Below are positions 19,510-29,454 of a stretch of 64,000 nucleotides of DNA, piece after piece. How positions within the stretch are numbered: position 1 is the first letter of the stretch; each line of letters starts with the position of its first letter. The DNA comes from Porphyridium purpureum (Eukaryota > Rhodophyta > Bangiophyceae > Porphyridiales > Porphyridiaceae). The stretch spans positions 310,001-374,000 of the forward strand of contig VRMN01000002.1 in assembly GCA_008690995.1 (NCBI GenBank). Reading direction: 5' to 3'. Position numbers and translations under genes: made by a program. The notes under the pieces were generated by a model. That model was given only the letters and a program-made list of their open reading frames with translations. It was not told the origin of the DNA and did not search any database.

Positions 19510-20382
19510 ATGCGAACTGGGACCTTCAAAGCTCCAGACATGACAAGCTCCTTTGATATGTGGCACTTTGGTGACGTGCCGGAGCGGGATATACTCCCGA
19601 CAGGCCGCAATCCTGCGCGCCTGGTTTTCTGGGCCGCGCGCGGGAATGTGGCGGGTGTGACCGAGTGCTTAGCCGCGCAAGTGTTTGTGGACTCACGCGA
19701 ATCTCCCGGAGCGAAGACTGCGCTCATGTTGGCTTCCGAGCGCGCCAATGTGGAAACAGTCCGGCTCCTGGTCAAAGCCGGCGCTGACGTGAACGCTCGC
19801 GCAGTGATCCGCGAAAGCACACGCGGCCCAGTGCGTGGTGTGACTGCCCTCATGTTCGCTTCAGGTAATGGCCACACGGCTACCGTGCGTGTCCTACTGC
19901 TGGGCAAGGCGGACGTGCACTCAAAAGACGACACGGGACGATGTGCGCTGATGCGCGCCACACAGTCGAAATGCGTGGCAACAGTGGAGCTTCTCCTGCA
20001 CAGTGGGGCGCGCGCCGATGCGGCAGACCGTCAAGGTGATACTGCGTTGATGCTAGCGGCCGAGTGCGGGAGCGCGCGAGTGGTCGACTCTCTCATTCGA
20101 GCAGGCGGAGATATTCACGCTCGCAACTGTGAGCAGGCAACTGCTGTGGCATTCGCCGCTCGCAAGGGCCATTCGGACGTTGTGGAATTTCTGCTCTCAT
20201 CTGGAGCTGACCCAAATGTGGAGGACAAGTGGCATCAGACGCCGCTGTTCATTCTGGCGAGTTCTGGAGCAGACAGTGCCACTGAAGAGATACTCACGCT
20301 GCATCGCGGCCGCATTCGCAACACGACCTTTTCCAGACTGATTCTGCACGTCGAGATGCGCGGAAGATACGCCACAGTTTGA
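19510..20382 (+). CDS. Ankyrin-repeat protein
   Basis: 290 residues from ATG 19510. After about 35 residues come roughly seven ankyrin repeats, for example TALMLASERANVETVRLLVK, TALMFASGNGHTATVRVLL, TALMLAAECGSARVVDSLI and VAFAARKGHSDVVEFLLSSG, each with the typical GADVNA-like turn. No other domain is seen, so it should be a soluble protein-binding adaptor. The window holds decayed ankyrin sequence elsewhere (46.0-46.7 kb), so the family is probably larger in this genome. Confidence 0.85.
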   Translation: MRTGTFKAPDMTSSFDMWHFGDVPERDILPTGRNPARLVFWAARGNVAGVTECLAAQVFVDSRESPGAKTALMLASERANVETVRLLVKAGADVNARAVIRESTRGPVRGVTALMFASGNGHTATVRVLLLGKADVHSKDDTGRCALMRATQSKCVATVELLLHSGARADAADRQGDTALMLAAECGSARVVDSLIRAGGDIHARNCEQATAVAFAARKGHSDVVEFLLSSGADPNVEDKWHQTPLFILASSGADSATEEILTLHRGRIRNTTFSRLILHVEMRGRYATV

Positions 20383-21112
20383 CGTTTTTCCAAACTCCAC
20401 ACGGAGATGACTCTGTTCTCTCTCAGCCTTGGAGGGTCTCTGTCTGGCGCAGCCCGTGCTAGCCACACTCACGCGCGCATTTACACCGCGAGCTGCCGAC
20501 ACGCCCCGCGCACGTTCAGTGTATCTGCAGAAAACGCGCGGCCGCGACGCCACCTTTTTCTGCGTGGATTTGCCAACCGCCAGTGCCATTCCGAATCACA
20601 TGGACGCGCAACCTATCTCTGCACCACGCGCAATCATCCTCATCAGGCTGCGCACACGCATCCATGTGAGCAGCATCGTTTCCACACTCAAGCTGAGCGC
20701 CTTGCGCACTGCGGCGATTCTCAGACACGCCATTTGTAAGGAGCACAAAGTACAGTGAGGCCGATGCGGCTGTACATAAATCGTATGAAACGTGTGTGTT
20801 TTGATAGAAAAGGTCTCTCGAGGAAAACGGAACTTTGGTAAAAGAGCGAGAGAGAGGGGAAATGGGAAAAAGGGATGAGCGCGCGAGTGGGACAGTCGCG
20901 TCTCGGTGTGAGCGAGGGGTGAAAAGGGGGTTGTCGCTGAGCGTGGATGCGGCGGCGCGCTCGAGGTTTGGGCCGGCGGTAGGTTGGAGGGTGACGAGCG
21001 TGCGGGCCGCGTGAGTTGGGGAGCGCGAGAGTGTGCGGGAGCGGACCGGGAACGCTGGGGCGCTGTGGACGGAGAGGGGGGAGGGCGATAGGGATTGCGC
21101 GTCGAGTGCAGC
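20383..21112. other. Intergenic region upstream of the first F-box gene
   Basis: 730 bp without a supported gene. It contains an AGTACAGT site (20749-20756) and a purine-rich stretch at about 20845-20880. The long minus frames through it are antisense shadows of low-complexity DNA. Confidence 0.5.
20749..20756 (-). promoter_or_regulatory. ACTGTACT motif upstream of the first F-box/SPOC gene
   Basis: AGTACAGT on the plus strand, about 360 bp before the start codon; variant of the recurring ACTGTACC octamer. Confidence 0.25.
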
Positions 21113-22480
21113 ATGCAGCTGCGCGCGTCGCCGTGGGACAAGACGCAGCAAGGGCGAGCAGGCACGGGCGCGGGGAGGGAGGCAGTGGGGTGGGCGGCGG
21201 TGTCTCCGACGGTGCAGGAAGCGGCCAGGCTCGGCGTGGGTACCGGCGAGGTCCTCTCGGCGCCGCAGGAGGTTGTGCACGAGCGGGAAGAGGCGGCGAC
21301 GTTGCCGTCCATGGACGAACAGGATGACCAACCGGTGCCGATGAGGGACGTGGAGACGCCGGCGGCTGCCGCTGCTGAACCAGCCGCTGCTGCGAGTCGA
21401 GGCCTGCGGCTGGACGACGAGCGCAATGACTCGGTCGTGATGGATGTTGATGCGGCATCTGGTCAGCACTCGATGAGCTCGTCCTTGGACGACGCCCAGG
21501 CGCCACGTCGTTCGGTGACCTGGGCGTCCCAGCACGCCGTGCCCCGCAGCGCAAGGGCCCCGGAATCTTCCGCCGCGGATGACTCGGTCGAAAAGCTCGC
21601 CGGAGAGCTGCAGAACCTTTTGGATTACGTGAAATCCAAGCCATCTTTCACACACGCGTCGGCGTCATTCATTCGCGACCATCTCCGCACGTTGTTGGTG
21701 CTCTCAGCTGCCGGGGCGCAGCGGGTATACGAGCAGCAGGAGAAGGAGCGGCTAGAAAGCATGCTGGCCTCCTCGTCACTCGTTCCGGGCTCGCTGGTCC
21801 CGCGGCTCATGCGCTCAAGTTCGTCCAACCAGGGCTGGTTCCAAATGCTGCCGAACGACCTAGCTAGACTCATTTTTTGTTTTCTAGACGGCCCGGACCT
21901 TGCGCACGTGCGGCTGGTGTGCAAGCAGTGGGACGCGTTCGGCAAGGAGGAACATCTATGGCAACGGCTTTGCACGCGCAACTGGCGAGCACTGGACCAC
22001 GACCACAGCCTGTGGAAGCTTTTGGGCTCGAGCGCGCTTCTAGACGACCCGCAGCGCTGGCGCAAGATATACGCAAAAGTGCGCGCGCGCAAGCACTTTC
22101 GGTGTCGCTTGCAGAAGACGGGCCGCTTCATTTGCCACCTGGTTGCGCACCATGTGAAGGGCGGAGAACTGGGCAAGAATGGGCTCCCGGAGACGTTGAT
22201 CGTCGAACGCCGATTTAGTATCTCGCACCTGGAAACGTTTGTGCTGCCGGACGCCTCGGTGCTTTATTTTGAGCCGGAGACCGATGCAGATCGCCCGGGC
22301 TTTGAGGAATTTATCGAGTATCTGCTCAAACGGGAGCGAGCAGGCCTAGCGCTCGATGACGAGCGCAGAATCATCTTTATTCCGCCGTGCGAATTTTCGA
22401 AGCAGATGGGCTACGACGGACCGAACCTGCTCGGCATTGTCCAGTTCCAGTATCCGCCGCTTGCAAATCATCACTCGTAA
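21113..22480 (+). CDS. F-box protein with C-terminal SPOC-like domain (copy 1)
   Basis: 455 residues from ATG 21113; the frame opens slightly earlier but without an ATG. Order: a low-complexity N-terminus; a conserved helical block (about 165-205, LQNLLDYVKSKPSF...ASFIRDHLRTLLV); an F-box (about 246-290, LPNDLARLIFCFLDGPDLAH then VCKQW); and a C-terminal domain (about 329-450) with FRCRLQKTGRFICH, LPETLIVERRF, FEEFIEYLLKRERAGLAL, IFIPPCEFSK and LLGIVQF, which I read as SPOC. F-boxes link Skp1-cullin ligases to targets; SPOC domains in other proteins bind phosphorylated RNA polymerase II tails. The next gene is a longer paralogue, so this is a tandem duplication. Confidence 0.8.
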   Translation: MQLRASPWDKTQQGRAGTGAGREAVGWAAVSPTVQEAARLGVGTGEVLSAPQEVVHEREEAATLPSMDEQDDQPVPMRDVETPAAAAAEPAAAASRGLRLDDERNDSVVMDVDAASGQHSMSSSLDDAQAPRRSVTWASQHAVPRSARAPESSAADDSVEKLAGELQNLLDYVKSKPSFTHASASFIRDHLRTLLVLSAAGAQRVYEQQEKERLESMLASSSLVPGSLVPRLMRSSSSNQGWFQMLPNDLARLIFCFLDGPDLAHVRLVCKQWDAFGKEEHLWQRLCTRNWRALDHDHSLWKLLGSSALLDDPQRWRKIYAKVRARKHFRCRLQKTGRFICHLVAHHVKGGELGKNGLPETLIVERRFSISHLETFVLPDASVLYFEPETDADRPGFEEFIEYLLKRERAGLALDDERRIIFIPPCEFSKQMGYDGPNLLGIVQFQYPPLANHHS

Positions 22481-23021
22481 AAGAGCTGCATGCGTGTCTT
22501 TCAGGCGCACGTTGCGCTTTGAGGAAATGAACATACTCTGGCATGGAGCCTACCACGGCGCCCTCTGGATCATTTCTTTGGAAGGTGCCACCTCGCAGGC
22601 TTTTTGCGGAAGCCGATCCGGATCGTGGCTGGGAAGCGTGCGCGGCCCTCTGCCACGGCCACACGAGCCGCTTGATAAAAGAATGCAGCGTAACTCTGTT
22701 GATATTCAGCTGTGTTGAAGCTGCGCATGCAGTGTTGCTCGTGCCGCAGCCGGGAACGATTTGTTCCTTTTCATTTAATGCGCGTCCATGTGGACGCCCA
22801 TGGATGTGTGTGACGGTTTGTGCAAATGGTGCCGCGCGGGCAGAAACCTATCTCCCACCGGTCTGCGCAAGTTCCCTACTAGCTTGTGTGTGCATACTGA
22901 GCCTCCGCACAAGCATCCACTGTGGAAGCCGGGGCATCACCCCAGGCGTACCCACAACACCCAGGCGCTGCGCGTCTTTGCTGCCGCAGCTCCCCCTCAT
23001 TCCGAGTTTCTACGGCATGCC

Positions 23022-23065
23022 ACTGTACCTCTACCGTTTACACGCTGCCGCAGCGCGTGTACAGT
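23022..23065 (+). promoter_or_regulatory. ACTGTACC and inverted TGTACAGT pair upstream of F-box copy 2
   Basis: ACTGTACC at 23022-23029 and its inverted form TGTACAGT at 23058-23065, about 780-820 bp upstream of the chosen start codon. Confidence 0.3.
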
Positions 23066-23643
23066 GACACTTCTACGAACTCTATCCGTTCAAATAGGAA
23101 CCCTCCGAATCAGCCCGAAAGCCCAGATCAACGAAACCTGCAATGCGCGTGCGCGGCGTTTGTTGTGCCTTTTGTTGTTAAACGCATCAAGTCCTCGGGC
23201 AATCTCACTCCGTACACCGCCATCACACCCTACTCCTCAGCCAAAGACCACGACCACGGGCTGTCGTCGTCGAAGTCACCACAGTCGCCGTCGCAGTTCT
23301 AGCCGTGGCTGCCGTCCAAGCTGTGGCGCGCGACGACGCGCTTGATCGTGGTGAAGAGACCGCGAGGCGCCGTGGTTGTTCAGAGCGGCGTTCCCAACGT
23401 GCGTGAGTGTGCGTGTGAGCGTGAGAAAGCGGCAATGGATGACATGGGTACCGAATCGCGATGAAAGCACTGTAAAGGCGTCTGTTTCTCCGGGTTTTCG
23501 GGCAGTAGGGTTTTGTGTAGGGTTGTGTGTGTGTGTTTCTGGTGATGAGGATGATTGCGGGTATCAAAGAGAGAGGCGGAGGAGAAGGAGGAGGGAAGTG
23601 TACCCACGGAGGTTCATTGTCTGTAATGGATTGGATTGGATTT

Positions 23644-23830
23644 TGTGTGTGTGTGTGCAGGGGTGTGTGTGTGTGTGTGTGTGGGTGACAGGGAGAAAGA
23701 GCGAGGGAGAAAGGGAGAGGAAGAGAAGGGAGAGAAGCGAGAGAAGGGAGAGAAGGGAGAGAGAAGAGAAGACGCTGTGGGAAGAGTGGTGGGTTGGAGA
23801 AAGGTAGGGTGGAGAGGGAGGGAGGAGGTG
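23644..23830 (+). repeat. GT microsatellite followed by a GA-rich purine tract
   Basis: GT runs (23644-23683) pass directly into a purine-rich GA/GGA tract up to about 23830, just before the start codon of F-box copy 2. A GA-rich leader is also seen before ELP1 and, in gene orientation, before HCF136. Confidence 0.8.
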
Positions 23831-23839
23831 GTAGAGTGG

Positions 23840-26371
23840 ATGAACGTGGGCGTGTTTGAGCACGGGCGAGTGGGGCCTGCGGACGAGGGGCGAGGGGAGG
23901 CGCGCGCGAGCAGTAAGGCGGCGTGCTTGCCCGAGATGGACGCGACGCCCGCGGCGTGTGAGGCGCCCGGGGAGAGGAGCGCGTGTGATGGAGAGGGGGG
24001 TGCGAGGGGCCGTGAACCGCGGAGGGCCGCGGGCGACGGGATATGGGTGCCGCGGGACGCGCCGAGCGCGCCGGAGCCGCATGACGACGACGACGATGAG
24101 AACATGCTGCGCGCGCAAGACGTGCAGAGCATACCGCCACGCGAGGAGCACAGCGGGTCCTTGCGTGGCGCTGCAATCGGGATTGGCCGGTTGTTTCATG
24201 CGCAGCAGAGCCAGCCGAGTGACTCCTCGCTGCAAGCCGTCATGCCGTCGTCGCCGAGCACGCGCTGCGCCTCGCCGGGCGAGACGATTTCTCCTCGCCT
24301 ACCGGCAAACCAGCAAACTGCCGGCTCGGCGACGGCGGCGGCGGCAGCGGCGGGTTGTAGCGACGGCAGCGGCCCGGGCACAAGCCTTGCAGGCGGGCTG
24401 GTGGGCACCGGCGATCATTCCTGCACTGTACACCCTGCGGCGCTGCTCCATCAGGACGTGCGTCCGGTCGCAGCGCCGTCAGCGCTCGCTCCTCATGTGG
24501 ACATTATGGCTATCATGTCTCAGGGACACGTCACGGAAACAACACCGGCGCACACGCAGTGTGCCTGCTGCAAGGCGCGAGTCGCTGCGGCGGGGGTCTC
24601 GAGTGCGCGAAAAAACACCTCGAAAGCTGCAGTAGTCACCGCGGATACCGCGACATACGCGGACCCGACGCAGCCAAGCACAGCGAACAATGTAGGATCG
24701 GCGGCTGCTGTGGCACACCCATCGGGGGCCGTTGAGGAGGCCTCGGTCCACGCGAGCCGTGCAGAACACGCAGAGTCTGGCCGGATCTCAGACTCAGAGT
24801 GGAAGCTCATCTCGGCGCTGCGCGACGCGGTGCATGGTGCGATGATGGGTGGCGACGGAAGTCGTCAAGGCGGCATACGGTCTGATACCCCGGCTTCCAG
24901 CGCGGGAGCAGGCGACGTGTCAATAAGAGAAAGGACGCTGATCACGGCGTTACGAGAAACGGTGGACTCCGCTATTGGCGGAAGGCTTTTGTCTGGAGGG
25001 GCTCCCGCGACAGGTTCCGCCACGCCTTCTGGTGCGTGCGCCTCACCATTTAAGTACAAGAACGATACGGAGATGGATGCTCCAGGTGCCGTCGATTCGA
25101 ATGCCGGCTCTCTGAAGCGCAAATCAACACCGACAAGGTACAGCGTGCAGCCAAGTAGCGCGGCGGCTCGGCAATCGAAAATAGAAGGCCCTGCTAGTGC
25201 ACCAGCGGGGGCACCTGCCACCATGACCGCAGGGAGATCCGTGTTTGGGGCGATGGGAAGCAGCGGCGCGGCGACCGTGACCACGACGAGCTCAGAAGCA
25301 GAGGAATCAGACCTTGCCATGCGCTCTGCACCGGCGCTCAAACGCCAGAGACGCGGAGACCCGAATGAAAACCATCAAATCAGCCCCCTAGGAGATGAAA
25401 ACAGTAATATATCGAAAGTGCCGGCATGGCAGCAGGGCGGTTCTGCAGTGGCGTACTTCCCAAGTGCGTTGGATCTGCTCAAAGCAGCATTCGAAGGACT
25501 TGGCGAGGAGCTCGCCATCGATGAGAAGGACGATACCGTATGGCGTCTCATGTCCCAGCTGATCGGCGTGTTGGAGTATGTGTCGGTGAAGCCCACGCTG
25601 ATCGGCGGGCCGGCTTCCTTTTTGCGCGATTATTTACGCACGCTGCTGGTGGGGTCCGCGTCGGAAGGCCAGCGCGAGATTGTGCGGCGGGAGATCGTCA
25701 GTGCCGATTTGTATCCGCAGCGGCGGGCAAATCTCTTCAACGCGCTGCCGCACGAGCTGACCAAGCACATTTTGTCGTTTTTGGATGGGCGAAACATGGC
25801 GCGCGCACGGCAGGTGTGCCAAACGTGGCGCGAGATCGCGTGCGACGAGGAGATATGGAAGCAGTTGTGCATCAAGGAGTGGCGCTCGCTTGCCGCGGAT
25901 CCTGATGCATGGCCACTGGCTAATCCGCTGGTGAGCCACGAGGATCCGAACCGCTGGAGAAAGATCTATCCGAGTCTGGTCACAGGGAAGAGCTGGCGCT
26001 GCCGGCTACAGAAAACAGGCCGCTTCATTTGCCACATGATCGCACACCAGGTGAATGGATCGTCGCTGGGCGAGCGCGGACTTCCTGACACGCTCGTTGT
26101 AGAACGCCGCTTCAATATTCTCCACCTCCAGACCTTCGTACTTCCGGACGCAGCCGTGCTTTATTTTGAGCCGGAATCCGAAGCTGACCGTAGCGGCTTT
26201 GAAGACTTTATCGAGTACCTCACGCGGCGCACGCGCGCGGGGCTTGCGCTCGACGAGCAGCGACGCTTCATCTTCATTCCGCCCTGCGAGTATTCAAAGG
26301 ACACACTCAACTACCGCGGCAAAAGCTTACTAGGCGTGGTGCAGAATGCATTTCCGCCATTGCAGGGCTGA
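23840..26371 (+). CDS. F-box protein with C-terminal SPOC-like domain (copy 2, long N-terminus)
   Basis: 843 residues from ATG 23840, the first ATG after the simple repeat; ATG 23936 is an alternative, and the frame further upstream is repeat-encoded. The first 550 residues are low complexity but include an internal duplication (EWKLISALRDAVHGAMMGG and RTLITALRETVDSAIGGR). The C-terminal third matches copy 1 block for block: helical block (VLEYVSVKPTL...ASFLRDYLRTLLV), F-box (about residue 630, LPHELTKHILSFLDG then VCQTW) and the SPOC-like domain (about 717-840, WRCRLQKTGRFICH...IFIPPCEYSK). The extra N-terminal repeats suggest divergence after duplication. Domain calls are by pattern. Confidence 0.8.
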   Translation: MNVGVFEHGRVGPADEGRGEARASSKAACLPEMDATPAACEAPGERSACDGEGGARGREPRRAAGDGIWVPRDAPSAPEPHDDDDDENMLRAQDVQSIPPREEHSGSLRGAAIGIGRLFHAQQSQPSDSSLQAVMPSSPSTRCASPGETISPRLPANQQTAGSATAAAAAAGCSDGSGPGTSLAGGLVGTGDHSCTVHPAALLHQDVRPVAAPSALAPHVDIMAIMSQGHVTETTPAHTQCACCKARVAAAGVSSARKNTSKAAVVTADTATYADPTQPSTANNVGSAAAVAHPSGAVEEASVHASRAEHAESGRISDSEWKLISALRDAVHGAMMGGDGSRQGGIRSDTPASSAGAGDVSIRERTLITALRETVDSAIGGRLLSGGAPATGSATPSGACASPFKYKNDTEMDAPGAVDSNAGSLKRKSTPTRYSVQPSSAAARQSKIEGPASAPAGAPATMTAGRSVFGAMGSSGAATVTTTSSEAEESDLAMRSAPALKRQRRGDPNENHQISPLGDENSNISKVPAWQQGGSAVAYFPSALDLLKAAFEGLGEELAIDEKDDTVWRLMSQLIGVLEYVSVKPTLIGGPASFLRDYLRTLLVGSASEGQREIVRREIVSADLYPQRRANLFNALPHELTKHILSFLDGRNMARARQVCQTWREIACDEEIWKQLCIKEWRSLAADPDAWPLANPLVSHEDPNRWRKIYPSLVTGKSWRCRLQKTGRFICHMIAHQVNGSSLGERGLPDTLVVERRFNILHLQTFVLPDAAVLYFEPESEADRSGFEDFIEYLTRRTRAGLALDEQRRFIFIPPCEYSKDTLNYRGKSLLGVVQNAFPPLQG

Positions 26372-26745
26372 CTTTTGGAATGAGCATCATCATGAGTAGG
26401 CTCCCTCGTGACCAACTTGTTTGTTCCGTCCTCAGTCGGTCTTTATTTCTGCTTTCATTTTCTTAATGAACATGTACATTCTTGTTCAGGCGCCGGCCAG
26501 AGTGCATGGGTAAACACGGCGCGGCTAACCTCGGCCCCGTGCAGCAGCAAATATGACTGATGATTCCCCAAATCTACTGTTTTCCTCCGCTCTTCCCAGG
26601 CCTGCGGTTCTGTCATTCGCTAGAGAAACAAGGTCCGCGAGGTTGACTCACGACCACGACGGGTTTACACGACTTTCGCGATAAATTTTGTAGAGTTTGC
26701 GTTCGTTTCGTCCACGGCACGTGGGGCAGAGGAAGCTGCGGCGCG

Positions 26746-27693
26746 ATGCAGCGCTCCCGCGTGAGTCTCGGAAAGACGGGCCTGCAAGTCAGCCCGCTGG
26801 GCTTTGGTGCGTCGCCTCTGGGAGGCGTGTTTCGTCCGATTGACGAGGAAGACGGCGTACGCGCGGTGGTCGAGGCATTCAAAAGCGGCATCAACTACTT
26901 TGATGTATCGCCGTATTATGGTAACACGCGCGCCGAGACTGTGCTGGGCCGCGGCCTGCGGCAGCTACCGCGCGATGAGATCGTCGTGGGCACCAAGGTC
27001 GGCAGGTACGGTAACGAGTTTGACTTTTCGGCAGAGCGCGTGACGCGGTCGATTGACGAGTCGTGCGCTCGACTGGGCGTCGACACGCTGGATATCGTCC
27101 TTTGCCACGATATTGAGTTTGCGCAGAATATCGAACAGATCGTGTCCGAGACCATCCCGGCGCTGCATAAGTTCAAGGAAAGCGGCAAAATCCGCGCCAT
27201 TGGTGTGAGTGGCTACCCGCTGTCGGTATACAAGTATGTCATGAGCAGCACGTCCATCCCGACTGATCTGATTTTGAGCTACTGCCACTACAACTTGCAT
27301 GATGATTCGCTCATCGACATGGCGTCGCGAATGAAAGCCCAGTCGGGCATTGGCGTCGTCAACGCCTCGGTGCTAAGCATGGGGCTTCTCACGCAGAGCG
27401 GCTGTCCCGATTGGCATCCGGCGCCTGCGGAACTCAAGGCCGCAGCAAGTAAAGCCGCGCAGATCTGCGCCGAGGCGGGCGAAGATCTCGCGTCGGTGGC
27501 CCTGCGTTTTGCGTTTAGTGGCGCCAAGGATGTCATTGATGCCACGCTGCTGGGCATCGATAGCACCGCGACGCTGGAGAAAAACCTTACCACTCTGAAT
27601 GAGCAGGGTGATATCGATCCGGCCCTGTTGGAAAAGGTGCTTGCTGTTTTCAAACCCGTGCACAACATGACTTGGAAGTCAGGCCAAAGATAA
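26746..27693 (+). CDS. GalDH: L-galactose dehydrogenase (ascorbate synthesis)
   Basis: NAD-dependent aldo/keto reductase that oxidises L-galactose to L-galactono-1,4-lactone, the next-to-last step of the plant-type ascorbate pathway. 315 residues, the family's usual length, matching plant enzymes throughout: VSPLGFGASPLGGVF, FDVSPYYGNT (catalytic Asp and Tyr), VVGTKVGRY (Lys), DIVLCHDIEF (His), SETIPAL, ILSYCHYN and MGLLTQSG...WHPAPAELK. There is no clear targeting peptide, so it is probably cytosolic. ATG 26746 is 13 codons before the conserved core. It is tail-to-tail with HCF136. The close match over the whole length makes this call specific within the aldo/keto reductases. Confidence 0.9.
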   Translation: MQRSRVSLGKTGLQVSPLGFGASPLGGVFRPIDEEDGVRAVVEAFKSGINYFDVSPYYGNTRAETVLGRGLRQLPRDEIVVGTKVGRYGNEFDFSAERVTRSIDESCARLGVDTLDIVLCHDIEFAQNIEQIVSETIPALHKFKESGKIRAIGVSGYPLSVYKYVMSSTSIPTDLILSYCHYNLHDDSLIDMASRMKAQSGIGVVNASVLSMGLLTQSGCPDWHPAPAELKAAASKAAQICAEAGEDLASVALRFAFSGAKDVIDATLLGIDSTATLEKNLTTLNEQGDIDPALLEKVLAVFKPVHNMTWKSGQR

Positions 27694-27945
27694 AACGCGC
27701 GTTTCGTCCGTCCGGTGCTACGCTCAAGAGTTCTTGATCGTGAAATAGATCCGACCAACTTGTGGGCTCGAAGTTGTCCGGGCATGGGCCGCGGTTTCGA
27801 CGGAGCGTGGGGAGGACAAAAGCAGTTACGCGGGCGAGTCAAATAAAATCAGGTATATCTGTCTGTATCACTAAAGAGCTCCGAATCGACATCTAATCGA
27901 TCGAAGGAAATTATTAGAGACGTCCTGCTTCACTTCCAACCTATC

Positions 27946-29193
27946 CTAGATTCCTGTAAATCGGAGCAGCAGACCGTTGCCGCCCAACACAAAGCCCTTG
28001 TCCTTGCCGAAAAACTTGATGTCATAGAGGATTCCTCCTGTCTTGCCGACCAAATCGTCGCGCTTCCAGGTCTTGCCGTGATCTTTGCTGAACCACAGCG
28101 TACCTCCTCCAACTGACGCCCACACATCCTCGGTGTCTGGTCGGAACGCCACGTTGAGAATGGCGTACCCGCCCGTCTTAATCTTGATGTCATCAAAGTC
28201 CAGTGCCGAGGTCGTAAGCAGGTCGACACCCGGTTTGGTGAACCCTAGCCCGCCACCGCGCGTCGCCATCCAAAGCCCCTTGGAGAGCTCATTGTCAATG
28301 AAACCCATCGCCTGAATTCGGCGGGACGAGTCTCGCGCATGCGGAATCCAAAAGTCCTGGCCTTTCTCCCACGTCAAGTAGAAGTTTCCGCGCGACGAGA
28401 TGGCCAGGTAGGAGCCGGTGACGTCGCGGAGCACCGACACGATTGAGCCCGTGAAGTACGACGCGCCGCTCACTCCGGACGATACGGTTCTGTTGAGGGT
28501 TGCGTCGATCGTTTCCTTGACTTGCGCTTTCCAGTTGCGCCCGCCGTTCGTCGTGGTGTACACCGCACCCGCCGTGGTGCACAGTTCCGCGGTGTTGGGT
28601 GACAGCGCCGTGATGATCACTGGATCACCTGGCAGCTTCGGAGAGAGCGGCACGCGCTCCCATGACTTGCCTGCATCGCGGGTGTGGAGCAGAATCGACG
28701 GTTTGCCGATAACCCAGCCCTCGTCGCCCACAAAGGACACCTTCTGGAAACGGTAGTTGATCTCCTCTTCTGGGTCGAGATTCTGGAAGGAGCGCGCCTG
28801 CCAGGTCTTCCCGCCATCCGAGCTTTCCGCAATGGAGCCTCGCGAGCCAACGAGCCATCCCCGATTGCTTCCCTTGACAAAGTCGAGATCGAACACGGTC
28901 GCGTCCGACGGCAAATCGACCTTCTCCCAATTCTTCGAGACGGCGACGTCCGCTGCCTCGGCGCCTTCGCTCTTGCTGATGGCCGCCATAAGCGAAGCGT
29001 ACATTGCCGAGGTCAGCACGTTCCTCCTGGACACCGGCGCGACGGCGTGCGCGTCCGCATCGCCGCGCGGCGCCGAGCCTCCCGCGTCGCACATGCAGAT
29101 CGCCGCGGCGGATCCCGCGCGCACCGACGCGCCCGCTGCGACCGCTGCGCGGCCGCGCACCGGCACAACCGGAAGCACAAACGCGCTCTCCAT
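27946..29193 (-). CDS. HCF136: Photosystem II assembly factor HCF136/Ycf48-like
   Basis: Lumenal seven-bladed beta-propeller that binds precursor D1 and is needed to form the photosystem II reaction centre. 415 residues from ATG 29193; the frame opens further upstream but with no ATG and into simple-sequence DNA. Residues 1-50 resemble a transit peptide. A twin-arginine signal follows (SRRNVLTSAMYASLMAA, RR at 56-57) ending near AEA (about 78-80), so it is sent to the thylakoid lumen by the Tat route. Blades carry the family's GG/AG...W turns: SDGGKTWQ, RDAGKSWER, TNGGRNWKA and KDHGKTWKR. It is divergent from ELP1 with 514 bp between start codons. Confidence 0.92.
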   Translation of the reverse strand: MESAFVLPVVPVRGRAAVAAGASVRAGSAAAICMCDAGGSAPRGDADAHAVAPVSRRNVLTSAMYASLMAAISKSEGAEAADVAVSKNWEKVDLPSDATVFDLDFVKGSNRGWLVGSRGSIAESSDGGKTWQARSFQNLDPEEEINYRFQKVSFVGDEGWVIGKPSILLHTRDAGKSWERVPLSPKLPGDPVIITALSPNTAELCTTAGAVYTTTNGGRNWKAQVKETIDATLNRTVSSGVSGASYFTGSIVSVLRDVTGSYLAISSRGNFYLTWEKGQDFWIPHARDSSRRIQAMGFIDNELSKGLWMATRGGGLGFTKPGVDLLTTSALDFDDIKIKTGGYAILNVAFRPDTEDVWASVGGGTLWFSKDHGKTWKRDDLVGKTGGILYDIKFFGKDKGFVLGGNGLLLRFTGI

Positions 29194-29350
29194 CACCCAC
29201 ACGCTGCTCCTCTCTCTCTCTCCCTCTCTCTCCTTCCTCACACGTCTCTCTCACACCCACCGCATGCGTCGCTCTCTCTCACTCTTTTTCTTCCGTGCAC
29301 AACATCTCAACTTCCACTCACTTGGCGAGATCACATTCGACCCAACCAGA

Positions 29351-29358
29351 GGTACAGT
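29351..29358 (-). promoter_or_regulatory. ACTGTACC motif facing HCF136
   Basis: GGTACAGT on the plus strand reads ACTGTACC in the HCF136 direction, 158 bp upstream of its start codon. Confidence 0.35.
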
Positions 29359-29423
29359 CACACGTCTATTCAAACATGCCCTGATTTGATCATTTTGTGC
29401 CGCAATCGAAACTGGGGTCGCCC

Positions 29424-29431
29424 ACTGTACC
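29424..29431 (+). promoter_or_regulatory. ACTGTACC motif facing ELP1
   Basis: ACTGTACC in the ELP1 direction, 277 bp upstream of its start codon. Confidence 0.35.
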
Positions 29432-29454
29432 CACAGCACTCACCCACACGAACC

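Larger units (their letters stand above)
22481..23839. other. Intergenic region between the two F-box genes, with GT and GA tracts
   Basis: 1.36 kb without a supported gene. It contains ACTGTACC (23022-23029) and TGTACAGT (23058-23065), GT-rich tracts (23524-23536 and 23644-23683) and a purine-rich GA stretch (about 23689-23830) that ends at the next start codon. Confidence 0.55.

Noticed and set aside
20516-21655. 379-, 307- and 276-residue minus-strand frames
   Set aside because: Antisense of F-box copy 1 and its leader; Pro/Ser/Arg-rich low complexity.
23636-23839. N-terminal extension of F-box copy 2 (Val-Cys repeats, then Glu/Lys/Arg)
   Set aside because: It has no ATG and encodes the GT and GA microsatellites, so it is most likely leader DNA.
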